Part shown: piece by piece, positions 9,410-18,486 of the stretch
Layout: each line of letters starts with the position of its first letter
Numbering within the stretch: the first letter of the stretch is position 1
Source: Brevibacillus_H ginsengisoli
GTDB taxonomy: Bacteria; Bacillota; Bacilli; Brevibacillales; Brevibacillaceae
DNA length: 64,000 nt
Assembly (NCBI RefSeq): GCF_050113715.1
Contig: NZ_JBNJQR010000003.1
Span: forward strand, 186,001-250,000
Reading direction: 5' to 3'
Translations under genes and position numbers: made by a program
Notes under the pieces: generated by a model
Told to the model about the DNA's origin: nothing
Databases searched by the model: none
What the model saw: the letters and a program-made list of their open reading frames with translations, nothing else

Positions 9410-9453
9410 ATACTTGTCATGACAATTATATTTAAAGCAACTAATTTTGTAAA
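9410..9453 (-). promoter_or_regulatory. Promoter and MarR operator for the MarR-MFS operon
   Basis: On the minus strand a TTTACA box (9448-9453) and a perfect TATAAT (9425-9430) are separated by 17 bases. The palindrome TTGTCATGACAA (9414-9425), extended to 9410-9429 with one mismatch pair, overlaps the -10 box and start site. This is a classic repressor position. Confidence 0.82.
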
Positions 9454-9484
9454 TGAAAAAAGACCATGAGTGCTCTCAAGGTCT
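9454..9484 (-). terminator. Terminator of the 68-residue hypothetical gene
   Basis: AGACC..TGAG/CTCA..GGTCT hairpin followed on the minus strand by a run of six T. It lies 10 bases past the stop of the small gene. Confidence 0.8.
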
Positions 9485-9493
9485 ACACGAGTA

Positions 9494-9700
9494 CTAGTAC
9501 AGGTACGGCTCACCGTCATAGCCGAAGATGGAGCGTACTTTGCTATATTGTCTTACGTTCACATCCGGGAACACAATGCCAATTTCCCCCCACGGTAAGG
9601 ACTTCAAGGAATAGGGTAGCTTGGCTGTATCCAGTTTTCGCACAATGAGCGGGGCATCACGCCAGGTGACGGTGTAGAAGAAGGACTTATCGAATGGCAT
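9494..9700 (-). CDS. Small hypothetical protein (68 aa)
   Basis: 68 residues beginning MPFDKSFFYTVTWRDAPLIV. It is rich in aromatic residues with no membrane segment or cysteine pair. A GAGGAG lies 12 bases upstream of the ATG, and a good terminator directly follows, which argues for a real expressed gene. I recognise no family. Confidence 0.6.
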   Translation of the reverse strand: MPFDKSFFYTVTWRDAPLIVRKLDTAKLPYSLKSLPWGEIGIVFPDVNVRQYSKVRSIFGYDGEPYLY

Positions 9701-9909
9701 GGCACATACACACTCCTCACGTCATATATTCCTAGATTACCCAACTGAGTTGAAAAATAAATAACATGCTGGATGAATTGCAGATACATAGAGGAGAGTA
9801 TCGAAAATATCAAGATCAATGACTTTTGGAATATTTAGAAAATATACAATAAATGCTAAGATAGTTTATAGATTCCAAACAAAGCCCCACACTAGTAAAG
9901 GAGGGTCAT

Positions 9910-12810
9910 ATGCGAAAAACGAAAAGCAGATGGTGGAAACTTATTCTCATGTGCAGCTTGTCTATTCAACTGATGCTTGTGCCCGCGTACGCTGAGGCGG
10001 CGAGTGCTCCGGCAGCCATTGAACCGCTAGCTCACAATGTAGAGAAGCTGCTCTTGGATTTGACCAAGGATGTTAACAGCATGGGGATGCAGCCAGCGAT
10101 CTCTGTCTATGATGTGACGAAACAAGAGGTACTGTATCAGCACAATGCCCAGAAATCCTTGATTCCTGCCTCCAACATGAAGCTGTTCACGACGGTTGCG
10201 GCGTTGGAGAAGCTGGGGCCAGAGTACCAGTTCAAAACGGAGGTGTATCTGGATGGTACCCCTCTGCCCAACGGAAAAGTAAAAGGTGATCTCATTTTAA
10301 AAGGGTATGGAGATCCTTCACTATCTGTGGAAGATTTGCAGAAAATGGCCAAAGAATTGAAGGACCAAGGAATTGAACGGATAGATGGACGGATATTGGT
10401 AGACGAAAGCTATTTTGATTCTGTCCGATTGGGCTATGGCTGGATGTGGGATGATGAACCGTTTGGTTACAGCGCCCAGCTAAGTGCGCTTGCCTTACAT
10501 AAAAATAACCTGACACTCACCATCACACCTGATCATGCTGTTTCTGAGGCGCCTACAGTCTCAATCGAACCACAAACATCTTATGTACAAATTGTCAATC
10601 AGGTTAAGATCGTCGACGGCGAAGAATCTGATATCACGGTAACGAGAAGTCGGGCACATAATGTTGTGACACTTAGCGGGACGATTGGCAAACAGGCGGA
10701 GCCGTATCAAGAGGACGTGACGATGGAAGATCCGGCGATGTTTGTCGCCAAAGAGTGGGCCAAACAATTGGAAGCAGCGGGGATTACACTCGGAAAGCAC
10801 GATGGGCCTGGGAAGACCACCCTTCAAACGGGAACCCCGATGGTCACACATCTTTCCAAACCGCTGCAAGATATCTTGGTCGAGCTTAACAAAGAAAGCG
10901 ACAACTTCTATGCGGAAACGTTGCTAAAAACCTTGGGAGCCACACAGAAGGGAGTCGGAACCGCTCAAGCAGGCACACAGGTCGTGGCGGAGGTCTTGAA
11001 GGAAGCGGGAGTAGAAGCCGGGTTTCAACAAGTGGACGGTTCGGGGTTGTCTCGCCTTGATCTCATCACAGCAGACCAGATGGTAAAATTGCTGGTGTTT
11101 GCGGACGGACGTGACTACCGAGATCTTTTTGAAAAGACTCTGCCGATCGCCGGAGTTGATGGGACGCTGAAAACGAGAATGAAGGGTACGCCAGCCGAAA
11201 ACAAACTGATCGCCAAGACAGGCTCGATGGGCGGTGTGTATTGCCTTTCTGGTTATGTAAACGCAAGGAATAACGATAAGCTGGCCTTCTCCATTCTGAT
11301 CAACGGGGTCTACAAATCCAAATATGCGAGAGAACTACAAGATAAAATAGGGGTCATTCTCGCAACATACCCGGAGATAGCAGATATGGATTACCAAGCC
11401 CCAGTCAAACCAACCTACAAGCTCTCTGCCTTGTTGGATCCCATTTTGGAGCAAAAGCAAGCCACGGGTCTTACCGCAGGTGTCATCGTTAAGGCATTGG
11501 ATGGCAAACCGGAAGATTCCGTATGGTATGAGCATGAAGCGGATCAACTGCTGACGCCAGCTTCCAATTTGAAGCTGTTGACGGCTGCGTCAGCCTTGAA
11601 GCAGTTAGGAGAAGACTACCGCTTCAAAACGGAGCTTTATGCTTCTGAAGCAATCCCAGGCAACGGCGTGCTGAAAGGAAACCTGTACCTAAAAGGGTAT
11701 GGAGATCCAACATTGCATACGGAAGATCGCTTGAAGGTGCAAGATGGTGTTTCCATCGAGGGAATTGTCAAATGGCTCAAGGATCGGGGCGTCAAAAAAG
11801 TGAATGGAGACTTGATTCTCGACGAGAGTTTTTTTGATCGTGAGCGGTTAGGTCTAGGCTGGGCGTGGGATGATGAAAGCTACTACTTTAATCCGTTGCT
11901 TGGCGGATTAGCCTTGAACCGTGGCACCGTGATGGTCGAGTATCAACCGGGGAATAAAGCGGGCGAACCAGTGAAGCTTGCGCTCTTGCCGAAAACTCAA
12001 TACGTGAAAGTGATCAACGAGGCGCACACAGTCGAAGCGGGGCAGGAGAACACGCTGGCGATTGAACGAGAACGCGCAACCAACGTCATTCATGTGAAGG
12101 GGAATCTGCCGTTGGGTACACAAGGAGATTACGAGCGAGTGCCTGTGGAAGAACCGGCACTCTACGTGGGAACCGTGCTCAAGGAGAAACTGTTTGAAGC
12201 GGGTATTGTCATGAATCCCAAGAGTCGCATCGTAATCGGAGAGGTTCCTCAAACGGCAGTGAAGCTGCAAGAGTTTACCTCTGTACCTCTACGAGAGCTT
12301 GTGTCCTACATGCTGAAAAAAAGTGACAACTTCTATGCCGAAATGCTGCTGAAAACATTGGGAGCATCAAGCAAGCAGCCAGGCACTTCTACGGCAGGAG
12401 TAGAGTCTGTAATGAAGACGATACAAGCGTTTGGAGTAGCGACCAATTTTGACATGGTGGATGGCTCTGGCTTAACCAGATACAACCAGATATCGACTCG
12501 TCATATTGCTTCTGTTCTGGAAGGGATGTCGAAGGAACCAACCTTCCAGACCTATTATGATTCACTGCCGATCGCTGGAGTAGACGGTACACTCAAATCA
12601 AGGTTGAAGGGAACACCAGCCGAGAAGAACGCGCACGCCAAAACAGGCTCGATGACAGGAGTGAACAGCTTGTCCGGTTATGTGACAACCCGAAGTGGAG
12701 AGAAGTTGGTCTTCTCCATCATTCTGAACGGTTACACGGAGAATGATGATGTGTTGACAGCCATTCAAGACCAGATTGTGACTGTGCTTGCTTCCTATCA
12801 ACAGCCGTAA
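9910..12810 (+). CDS. dacB: Double-module D-alanyl-D-alanine carboxypeptidase/endopeptidase (PBP4, peptidase S13)
   Basis: 966 residues, about twice the family's usual 450-490. A signal peptide (residues 1-32, ending AYAEA) is followed by two complete S13 modules. Module 1 has SNMK (Ser88/Lys91), SDN (330-332) and KTG (436-438). Module 2 has SNLK (Ser552/Lys555), SDN (805-807) and KTG (911-913). Both keep the flanking blocks ASN.KL, DNFYAE.LLKTLG, LPIAGVDGTLK.R.KGTPAE and AKTGSM.GV, so both look catalytically intact. It would trim D-Ala or cleave cross-links in peptidoglycan outside the membrane. AAGGAGGG lies upstream of the ATG. The duplication is in frame with a linker around residues 490-505. 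Confidence 0.94.
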   Translation: MRKTKSRWWKLILMCSLSIQLMLVPAYAEAASAPAAIEPLAHNVEKLLLDLTKDVNSMGMQPAISVYDVTKQEVLYQHNAQKSLIPASNMKLFTTVAALEKLGPEYQFKTEVYLDGTPLPNGKVKGDLILKGYGDPSLSVEDLQKMAKELKDQGIERIDGRILVDESYFDSVRLGYGWMWDDEPFGYSAQLSALALHKNNLTLTITPDHAVSEAPTVSIEPQTSYVQIVNQVKIVDGEESDITVTRSRAHNVVTLSGTIGKQAEPYQEDVTMEDPAMFVAKEWAKQLEAAGITLGKHDGPGKTTLQTGTPMVTHLSKPLQDILVELNKESDNFYAETLLKTLGATQKGVGTAQAGTQVVAEVLKEAGVEAGFQQVDGSGLSRLDLITADQMVKLLVFADGRDYRDLFEKTLPIAGVDGTLKTRMKGTPAENKLIAKTGSMGGVYCLSGYVNARNNDKLAFSILINGVYKSKYARELQDKIGVILATYPEIADMDYQAPVKPTYKLSALLDPILEQKQATGLTAGVIVKALDGKPEDSVWYEHEADQLLTPASNLKLLTAASALKQLGEDYRFKTELYASEAIPGNGVLKGNLYLKGYGDPTLHTEDRLKVQDGVSIEGIVKWLKDRGVKKVNGDLILDESFFDRERLGLGWAWDDESYYFNPLLGGLALNRGTVMVEYQPGNKAGEPVKLALLPKTQYVKVINEAHTVEAGQENTLAIERERATNVIHVKGNLPLGTQGDYERVPVEEPALYVGTVLKEKLFEAGIVMNPKSRIVIGEVPQTAVKLQEFTSVPLRELVSYMLKKSDNFYAEMLLKTLGASSKQPGTSTAGVESVMKTIQAFGVATNFDMVDGSGLTRYNQISTRHIASVLEGMSKEPTFQTYYDSLPIAGVDGTLKSRLKGTPAEKNAHAKTGSMTGVNSLSGYVTTRSGEKLVFSIILNGYTENDDVLTAIQDQIVTVLASYQQP

Positions 12811-12816
12811 ATAAGA

Positions 12817-12858
12817 GAGCCGGAAGAAGGGAGATTTTCGACCCCTTCTTCCGGTTCT
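12817..12858 (+). terminator. Hairpin after dacB
   Basis: Long stem (GAGCCGGAAGAAGG pairing with CCTTCTTCCGGTTC) a few bases after the dacB stop. The following sequence is A/T-rich but not a clean T run, so termination efficiency is uncertain. Confidence 0.65.
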
Positions 12859-13039
12859 ATAATATTGGAATGATTAATTACTTTACAGATTTAAAATAAT
12901 TAATCATTCCTTTCATTTGCGCATGCCAAGCAAGAATAGAGGGACGATATCTTTTCTTATCTTGGGAATTGTTAAAGGACTGTCAAATTCAGCCTTTTCC
13001 TCCTATGGTACAATATGGGATAGTGTAGGGGGTATGGGC

Positions 13040-13234
13040 ATGAAGCTGGAGGAACAAGAAGTAGAAGAATATTCTGAAAAACAAATCCATCAATTTGATC
13101 AAATTGATGATGAAAAATCAGAACAGGTTGCGCGAAAAAAGTACCAAAAAATATTCTGGGCCGTCATCATCGCCAGTGCGCTGGCGTTTGTCATTTTTGA
13201 TACCGTTTTGATTGTGAATATTGTAATGCGCTAG
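13040..13234 (+). CDS. Small single-pass membrane protein (64 aa)
   Basis: 64 residues starting MKLEEQEVEEYSEK. The start is the second of two in-frame ATGs, chosen because AGGGGG lies seven bases upstream. An acidic, charged N-terminal half (cytoplasmic, possibly coiled) precedes one C-terminal membrane helix (IFWAVIIASALAFVIFDTVL), so it looks tail-anchored. An extended -10 promoter (TGGTACAAT at 13006-13014) stands just upstream, and a terminator directly follows. Its own promoter and terminator support it as a real gene. Family unknown. Confidence 0.6.
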   Translation: MKLEEQEVEEYSEKQIHQFDQIDDEKSEQVARKKYQKIFWAVIIASALAFVIFDTVLIVNIVMR

Positions 13235-13267
13235 GCGTCAACCCGATTCGGGGTGGCGTCTTTTTTT
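13235..13267 (+). terminator. Rho-independent terminator
   Basis: GCGTCAACCC/GGGGTGGCGT hairpin with one mismatch, then seven T residues immediately after the small membrane protein gene. Confidence 0.85.
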
Positions 13268-13481
13268 GGAGAGAAATAAGAAAATATGAATATAAATGCC
13301 TAATTATTGGCAGGTAAAAGCGAGGAATTTGTAGAATTATTGGGGATTGTGGTGTTTTTTTACATAAAAATTCATAACCAATGACAACTGCTAAAGGAGG
13401 GTTTTCTCGCGAATAGTTGTAGCATCCATCGTAAATGAAAGAGTAAGTGAAAAAATTATCGGTAAACAGGAGGAGCACGAG

Positions 13482-14216
13482 ATGGCGTATTGTATCGAAT
13501 GTGGAAAGTCAATTGAAGATGGTAAGGTATTTTGTTCGGAGCATGAGAATGAAGAGATCGCTAGTACGCAAGCGGCTGATACAGCATCAGTCGGGCCTGC
13601 ATTGAATCAGGTATCTAACTACCTCAATCAATGGCTTCCTATTCTCAAGCAAATTGTCTTGCAACCATACACAGGATTACGAAGTGTAGGGAAACTGCCA
13701 AATCCGTTTTTGGGAATATCTTTGATTGTTCTGGGCGCATTGCTTAAGGCCATTATTTTATCATCAATTTTGGATAGCTTTGCTAGAAAAATGGGACGAA
13801 TGCTCGGTATGGGAATGATGACGATGGGTGATCTTTCCGATGTAATGGAGAATGATTTTACCAATCATATTTTCTTTAAAGTATTCCTGTATGACGTTGT
13901 TGAATTGCTACTCTTTGCTGTTGTTTCCTTTGCGGTACTTAAATTTATTTGTAAGAATCATGAGATATCCTTTACACACGCGTGCAACGGAATCGGTATT
14001 ACACAAGTTTATATCATTCCTGGACTTTTAATTGGATTACTTTTGATAAAAATTTCCGCAATTGTTGGATTTCCATACTTGTTTGGATTATTTCTGTTTG
14101 TCCCTACTGTGTTACATGCTTATTTCCGTGAGAATGGTTGGATCAAGCCGGCAAATGTATATGCGATCCCGCTCATCTTTTTCTTCACCATATTCATTAC
14201 GGCTATTTTCTTGTAG
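13482..14216 (+). CDS. Zinc-ribbon plus Yip1-like membrane protein
   Basis: 244 residues. The first 25 hold a short metal-site motif (CIECGK, then FCSEHE). A polar linker leads to five or six hydrophobic helices beginning with the LNQWLPILKQIVLQPYTGL segment, which resembles Yip1-domain proteins of Firmicutes. AGGAGG lies upstream of the ATG. It is followed after 15 bases by the TcaA-like gene, which also begins with a zinc ribbon, so the two probably form an envelope-related operon. The biochemical role is unknown. Confidence 0.75.
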   Translation: MAYCIECGKSIEDGKVFCSEHENEEIASTQAADTASVGPALNQVSNYLNQWLPILKQIVLQPYTGLRSVGKLPNPFLGISLIVLGALLKAIILSSILDSFARKMGRMLGMGMMTMGDLSDVMENDFTNHIFFKVFLYDVVELLLFAVVSFAVLKFICKNHEISFTHACNGIGITQVYIIPGLLIGLLLIKISAIVGFPYLFGLFLFVPTVLHAYFRENGWIKPANVYAIPLIFFFTIFITAIFL

Positions 14217-14231
14217 GGGTAGGGGGAGTCT

Positions 14232-16190
14232 ATGAGTTATTGTAACCATTGTGGGAGTAATATTCGTAATGCGAAATTCTGTAATCAGTGTGGGAAGCCC
14301 GCTATTGTCTTTACTGAGGTGGCTACTTCTGTACAAGCACCAATCGTACCTTCCTTCCAATGGAAGAGTCTCGGCCAATGGAATTGGAAACGAATTTTAC
14401 CCGTAATCGGGATTGTTGTTGTATGCGTTATTTTTTACACGCTGGGAAGCGCCTCGGCTGATCCGAAGAAAGTCGTTGAGAATTTTGAACGGGCTGTTAA
14501 GGAGAATAACTCGGCTCTAATGCTGGAACAGCTAACCTTGCCTGAACAGATAGAAGATAAGTCAGTACTTACCGAAGAGGTTGCCAAAGCGATTCTAGCC
14601 GACATTCAATCCAATAGAATGCTAGAAATGTATAAAGCAGATTTCTTGCAATCAGCAAATAACCTACATGACAAACCGGACGTTACCTTAAAGCATGACA
14701 AGCAGCGAGAAGCAGCAAGACTGACGTTTGTGAAGGACGGGCACAAGTGGTTGTTCTTTGACAATTACAAAATCCTGATTTCTCCGGCGTACTCTACGCT
14801 CCGTGTCCCAAACAAGGTTAAGCTAGAGACGAAGGAAAAGGGGATTCAAATTGAGTCAATGATAGAAGGATCGTCCGAAGAACAGAAGAATTATATCATT
14901 GGACCTCTCTTACCTGGCAAACATACGTTGGTCGCTCGATTTACATCTGATTTATTTGGGGACATGACGGCGGATACGCCCTTTGAGGTGAAACTACGGA
15001 TGTATCCAGACATTCCGCTTCATTTGTCTACAAAACAAGTCGAGATCAGCGTCGATTCAAACGAGACGAAGCTTTACTACAAAGACAAGCAGATACCTGT
15101 ACAGTATCAGGAATCATGGAACGGCTTTAGGGCAGAATTGGATGAAGTTCCTACCATGCCAATTTCGCTAACGTACAAGGTGGTCACACCATTTGGCGAA
15201 ATTACTCACGAACAAACACTCGGTGAACAAGACCGGCTGCTTCAATGTCCTGCTTCCCTTGCAGAAGCGCCTGAATTTAAGAAGGTAGTAGGCGATTTGA
15301 TGCGTGATTACAACCTAGCCTGGGTGATCTATGCTCAGTCCAAGAGTAATCTGGATGGACTCAAACCGTTCCTCACACCTAATTCGCCAACTTTAAACCA
15401 ATATACGGAAGAGATTGCTCAACCTGCTTCGAGGGTTTTTGTGGGTAAGCTCACGAATTTGGCCATTGACTATCAATCGGCCAAATTAAAAGACGCGACC
15501 CATCTGACAGTACCGGTTATCGAAACATACGATGACCAATGGAAGAATGTTTCGACTGGGGAAATTAGCTCGAATGGCAGTAAAGAAGTGTTTTGGCGAT
15601 ACACGCTGGAATTGACGGACGGAAAGTGGAAGATATCGCAAAACGAGACATTGTTTAGTTGGGGACTGAATCGGGATCAATTCGAGGCTATTCCATTAGA
15701 CAAAGGAAGTTCACCAACTTCTGCTACGTCACAATCGATCTCCAGTAATTCTCAGGAAAAGCAATTGTATCAGGTTGATCCTGCATCAAGAAAGCTAAAA
15801 GTCGATTCAAATTTCTTGAAGGTAGCCCAGCAGGGAAAGCTTCAGGGAATAGTTTTTGGACTCTCTGATGATTTTAAGAAGATTGACAATTGGTGGGGAA
15901 AACCTGAAGTTCAATACGATGAAGGGACCAATGGACACTACTACGGAAATATCGAGTTTAGGGAAACCGCTGAAGACTCCAATAAAATTGCGGATATGTG
16001 GGTATCTGAAGATATTGCCTTGAAAAAGGACGAGCTTATCAAGATATTTGGTAACCCAAAAGACTCATCGATTAACGATATGACGGGAAAATATGAAATG
16101 AGTTATCCTGCGGGAAAAAATGAAGTGACATTCATCTTTTCTGATGAGAAGAGCAATGTCTCACAGGTTCGACTTAGCCCTATTAAGTAA
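14232..16190 (+). CDS. TcaA/YvbJ-like zinc-ribbon membrane protein with C-terminal DUF4309-like domain
   Basis: 652 residues. A zinc ribbon with Cys4, Cys7, Cys17 and Cys20 is followed by one membrane helix (54-71), so the ribbon is cytoplasmic and the large remainder is extracellular. The external part starts with DPKKVVENFERAVKENN, as in TcaA/YvbJ proteins associated with cell-wall antibiotic response. The last 115 residues (from about 536, LQGIVFGLSDDF) resemble DUF4309, as seen in YjgB-like proteins. The spacing of 15 bases to the Yip1-like gene suggests co-expression. Domain names are from memory of the families; the order and topology are seen directly. Confidence 0.78.
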   Translation: MSYCNHCGSNIRNAKFCNQCGKPAIVFTEVATSVQAPIVPSFQWKSLGQWNWKRILPVIGIVVVCVIFYTLGSASADPKKVVENFERAVKENNSALMLEQLTLPEQIEDKSVLTEEVAKAILADIQSNRMLEMYKADFLQSANNLHDKPDVTLKHDKQREAARLTFVKDGHKWLFFDNYKILISPAYSTLRVPNKVKLETKEKGIQIESMIEGSSEEQKNYIIGPLLPGKHTLVARFTSDLFGDMTADTPFEVKLRMYPDIPLHLSTKQVEISVDSNETKLYYKDKQIPVQYQESWNGFRAELDEVPTMPISLTYKVVTPFGEITHEQTLGEQDRLLQCPASLAEAPEFKKVVGDLMRDYNLAWVIYAQSKSNLDGLKPFLTPNSPTLNQYTEEIAQPASRVFVGKLTNLAIDYQSAKLKDATHLTVPVIETYDDQWKNVSTGEISSNGSKEVFWRYTLELTDGKWKISQNETLFSWGLNRDQFEAIPLDKGSSPTSATSQSISSNSQEKQLYQVDPASRKLKVDSNFLKVAQQGKLQGIVFGLSDDFKKIDNWWGKPEVQYDEGTNGHYYGNIEFRETAEDSNKIADMWVSEDIALKKDELIKIFGNPKDSSINDMTGKYEMSYPAGKNEVTFIFSDEKSNVSQVRLSPIK

Positions 16191-16213
16191 TGTAAGGAAA
16201 GACTTAGATACGA

Positions 16214-16244
16214 AGAGAGTACCCGAGATAGGTACTCTCTATTT
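16214..16244 (+). terminator. Terminator between converging genes
   Basis: Perfect ten-base stem AGAGAGTACC/GGTACTCTCT with a seven-base loop, flanked by A/T-rich sequence. It lies between the TcaA-like and DUF2500 genes and may act in both directions. Confidence 0.8.
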
Positions 16245-16245
16245 A

Positions 16246-16635
16246 TTATCGTTGCCTTCTAAACCCCTTATACCGCGTCCCTTGATAGGTTAGCGTTCCG
16301 GTATCTCCCTCGATAAGTAAGCCGAACTCGTCTCCCGATACATGAAACTCAGCTCTCTCTCCAGTGTCATATTCAAAGGTCAAATAATAAGAGGTACTCA
16401 CACTTGAATTACCAGAGCCTCCAGAGGTTCGTGTTCGCTTGCCAATCACTTTGGCTGAAACCGTAAGGATCGGAGACGCGTTATTTTTCGACCAAGTGAT
16501 CAATCCCTTCATGATAGCGTATAGAAAGATGCTTAGAATAATGCCGAAAACCAACAGAAACCACCACGGAGCCCCATGTAAGAAGAGAGAGAAAGTAGAC
16601 TCATAGGGAGGTTGAAAATCATTTGATTCAAACAA
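16246..16635 (-). CDS. DUF2500 family membrane protein
   Basis: 129 residues. One membrane helix (about 24-44, WWFLLVFGIILSIFLYAI) is followed by a small beta-rich extracellular or cytoplasmic domain beginning SAKVIGKRTRTSG, with YYLTFEYDTGERAEFHVSG and GDTGTLTYQGTRYKGFRR. This is the standard DUF2500 layout. The start is TTG with GAGGTG seven bases upstream. Function is unknown for the family. It lies 36 bases downstream of the sirtuin gene on the same strand and may be co-transcribed with it. Confidence 0.82.
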   Translation of the reverse strand: MFESNDFQPPYESTFSLFLHGAPWWFLLVFGIILSIFLYAIMKGLITWSKNNASPILTVSAKVIGKRTRTSGGSGNSSVSTSYYLTFEYDTGERAEFHVSGDEFGLLIEGDTGTLTYQGTRYKGFRRQR

Positions 16636-16670
16636 GTCAAATCACCTCATGTCTATCATTAAATCTGCGT

Positions 16671-17408
16671 TTATTCAACAGCGAACAGCTCTCTTATCTT
16701 GTTGACTGTCTCTCCAATTCCCGCATGAATCACAACCTCAAACATCTCTTCGAACTCAGCAGGGTCACGATTAATGAGCAGAAGGTGACGCTTCGAATCG
16801 GAATTGGCGATGGGTACAAGCTGGTTCACTGGTGTTACTTTAAGTGAACTTCCCATCACGATGAAAAGGTCAGCGTTCTCGACAGCGGCAACAGATGGTT
16901 CCAATTCCTGCACGGCGTCACCGAACAATACGATATTGGGCTTCAGGATTTCCTTACAGTACTCATTGGTGCAGACGGGTACATCCATTTTCATGATGTA
17001 GTCAAGCGGATAAGGGGTCATACAGGCATGACAATGAGCTCCCTTGGCGTTGCCATGTACTTCGTAGACGCGAGTGCTGCCAGCTTTTTGATGAAGTCCG
17101 TCAATATTTTGCGTGATAATGGTTACGTCTTTTCCCAGCGACTCCAATTCAACAAGGAAACGATGTCCAGCGTTCGGTTGAAAAGTTTCGGCGACTTTTA
17201 ACGAAAATAATTCCTTATAAAACTTCCAGAAGTCCTTCGGGTTATAGTAAAAGTACTCTGACGAGAGCTTATGCTCTGTATGGCGATTCCAGAGACCCGC
17301 GTCTGAACGAAAATCAGGGATTCCTGACTCTGTACTAATACCTGCTCCGGTTAGAACGGCGATTCGATTCGCTTGTTGCAAAAGTTGTGCGGCGTGCGAT
17401 AGCTGCAT
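16671..17408 (-). CDS. cobB: NAD-dependent protein deacylase, SIR2 family
   Basis: 245 residues. It removes acetyl (or other acyl) groups from lysines using NAD+. Motifs present: GAGIS (21-25), PDFR (31-34), TQNIDGLHQKAG, catalytic His in YEVHGN, and a four-cysteine zinc site (CHAC and CTNEYC). The start is the second in-frame ATG, since AAAGGGG stands eight bases before it; the first ATG overlaps that ribosome site. Cytoplasmic. Which proteins it deacylates cannot be read from the sequence. Confidence 0.94.
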   Translation of the reverse strand: MQLSHAAQLLQQANRIAVLTGAGISTESGIPDFRSDAGLWNRHTEHKLSSEYFYYNPKDFWKFYKELFSLKVAETFQPNAGHRFLVELESLGKDVTIITQNIDGLHQKAGSTRVYEVHGNAKGAHCHACMTPYPLDYIMKMDVPVCTNEYCKEILKPNIVLFGDAVQELEPSVAAVENADLFIVMGSSLKVTPVNQLVPIANSDSKRHLLLINRDPAEFEEMFEVVIHAGIGETVNKIRELFAVE

Positions 17409-17623
17409 ACGAAATACCCCTTTCATCCGATCGATTCCCTATCTTCAAGAATATACCAATCTGGTAACCGTGTGTAAGCTATTTTTTACAGCTTATCGAA
17501 CAAGGAATACTCACTCCTTCGACCAATTTGTGATAGCATTAGATACGTAAGATTCCAAAAAAAGTTGCAACTCCAAAGCAAACAGGAGCTAGGGAGAGAG
17601 GAGAATTCAGGAAGGAGAACGCA

Positions 17624-18232
17624 ATGCCAGCACAACATTCTAACGGGCAAACCGCCATCCTCGTAATTCACGAAATATACGGAATGAATCGGCATATGAC
17701 GGATTGGAGTGAACAGCTGAAAGCTCTGGGATACAAAGTGTATCTACCGGATCTGTTAGCGGGACATCCACCATTTGACTATACCGAGGCGAATGAAGCG
17801 TATCGTTATTTCACCGAGCAAGTAGGGTTCGAACAGGCTGCGCAAATCGTAAAAGAATTAGCGATTTCCCTTCGTCCAAGCTATGACCAAATTATTCTCA
17901 TTGGGTGTAGCGTCGGTGCCACGATTGCTTGGTTGGCAAGTGAAGAGGAAGGCCTTTGCGACAAAATGGTCGGTTTCTATGGCTCACGAATCAGGGATTA
18001 TCTGGATCACGAGCCTCACTGTCCAAGCTTGTTGCTGTTTCCTGAACGGGAAAGCTCATTTGATGTCCATCAATTAATCAGGGAGCTTCGCACCAAAGCA
18101 AATGTACACGTCAATGCCTATGCGGGTGAACACGGCTTTGCCGATCAGTATAGCAATCACTACCTGGAGGAATCAGCGAAACGCGCGTGGGATGAGATGT
18201 TGGCGTTTATTCAACCTGTGAGACCCAAATAG
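17624..18232 (+). CDS. Dienelactone hydrolase-like alpha/beta hydrolase
   Basis: 202 residues, the size of dienelactone hydrolases. The nucleophile elbow is GCSVG with Cys95 in place of the usual serine, characteristic of the DLH family, and EHGF near residue 168 carries the likely histidine. HEIYGMNRHM near the N-terminus is the oxyanion and Glu region of the family. AAGGAG precedes the ATG. No aromatic degradation genes are nearby, so the substrate is probably not dienelactone itself. Confidence 0.85.
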   Translation: MPAQHSNGQTAILVIHEIYGMNRHMTDWSEQLKALGYKVYLPDLLAGHPPFDYTEANEAYRYFTEQVGFEQAAQIVKELAISLRPSYDQIILIGCSVGATIAWLASEEEGLCDKMVGFYGSRIRDYLDHEPHCPSLLLFPERESSFDVHQLIRELRTKANVHVNAYAGEHGFADQYSNHYLEESAKRAWDEMLAFIQPVRPK

Positions 18233-18276
18233 CAATCATCATTGAAACGGCAAGACATCTCAGAGGGGGAAGAATC

Positions 18277-18444
18277 ATGAAGCTAGAAAGAGAAATACTG
18301 TTGACCAAATTACTAAATCTTGGAATTAGCGAAGCATGCGGCAAGCCAGTGGAAGAAGCATCGATTAACGATCTTCAAACGGAATGGGCGAAGAATGAAC
18401 CGACTTACGAAAAGATGAGTCGCTCCAATAAAAAAGCAGAATAA
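18277..18444 (+). CDS. Small charged protein, FbpA-like pattern (55 aa)
   Basis: 55 residues, MKLEREILLTKLLNLGIS at the start, with GAGGGGGA about seven bases upstream of the ATG. The layout (a leucine-rich helix ending in LLNLGI, a short loop, then SINDLQTEWAK) recalls small Fur-regulated FbpA-type proteins, but no Fur box was identified, so this is a weak resemblance. It sits between the DLH-like and YbaK genes on the same strand and may be part of the same transcript. Confidence 0.6.
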   Translation: MKLEREILLTKLLNLGISEACGKPVEEASINDLQTEWAKNEPTYEKMSRSNKKAE

Positions 18445-18486
18445 CTAGTAGGAACCAAATAGAGTATGAAGATAGGAGGAACCATC

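Noticed and set aside
9910..12810. Two separate dacB genes
   Set aside because: No stop, start or ribosome site between the halves; one continuous frame with one signal peptide, so it is a single double-module protein.
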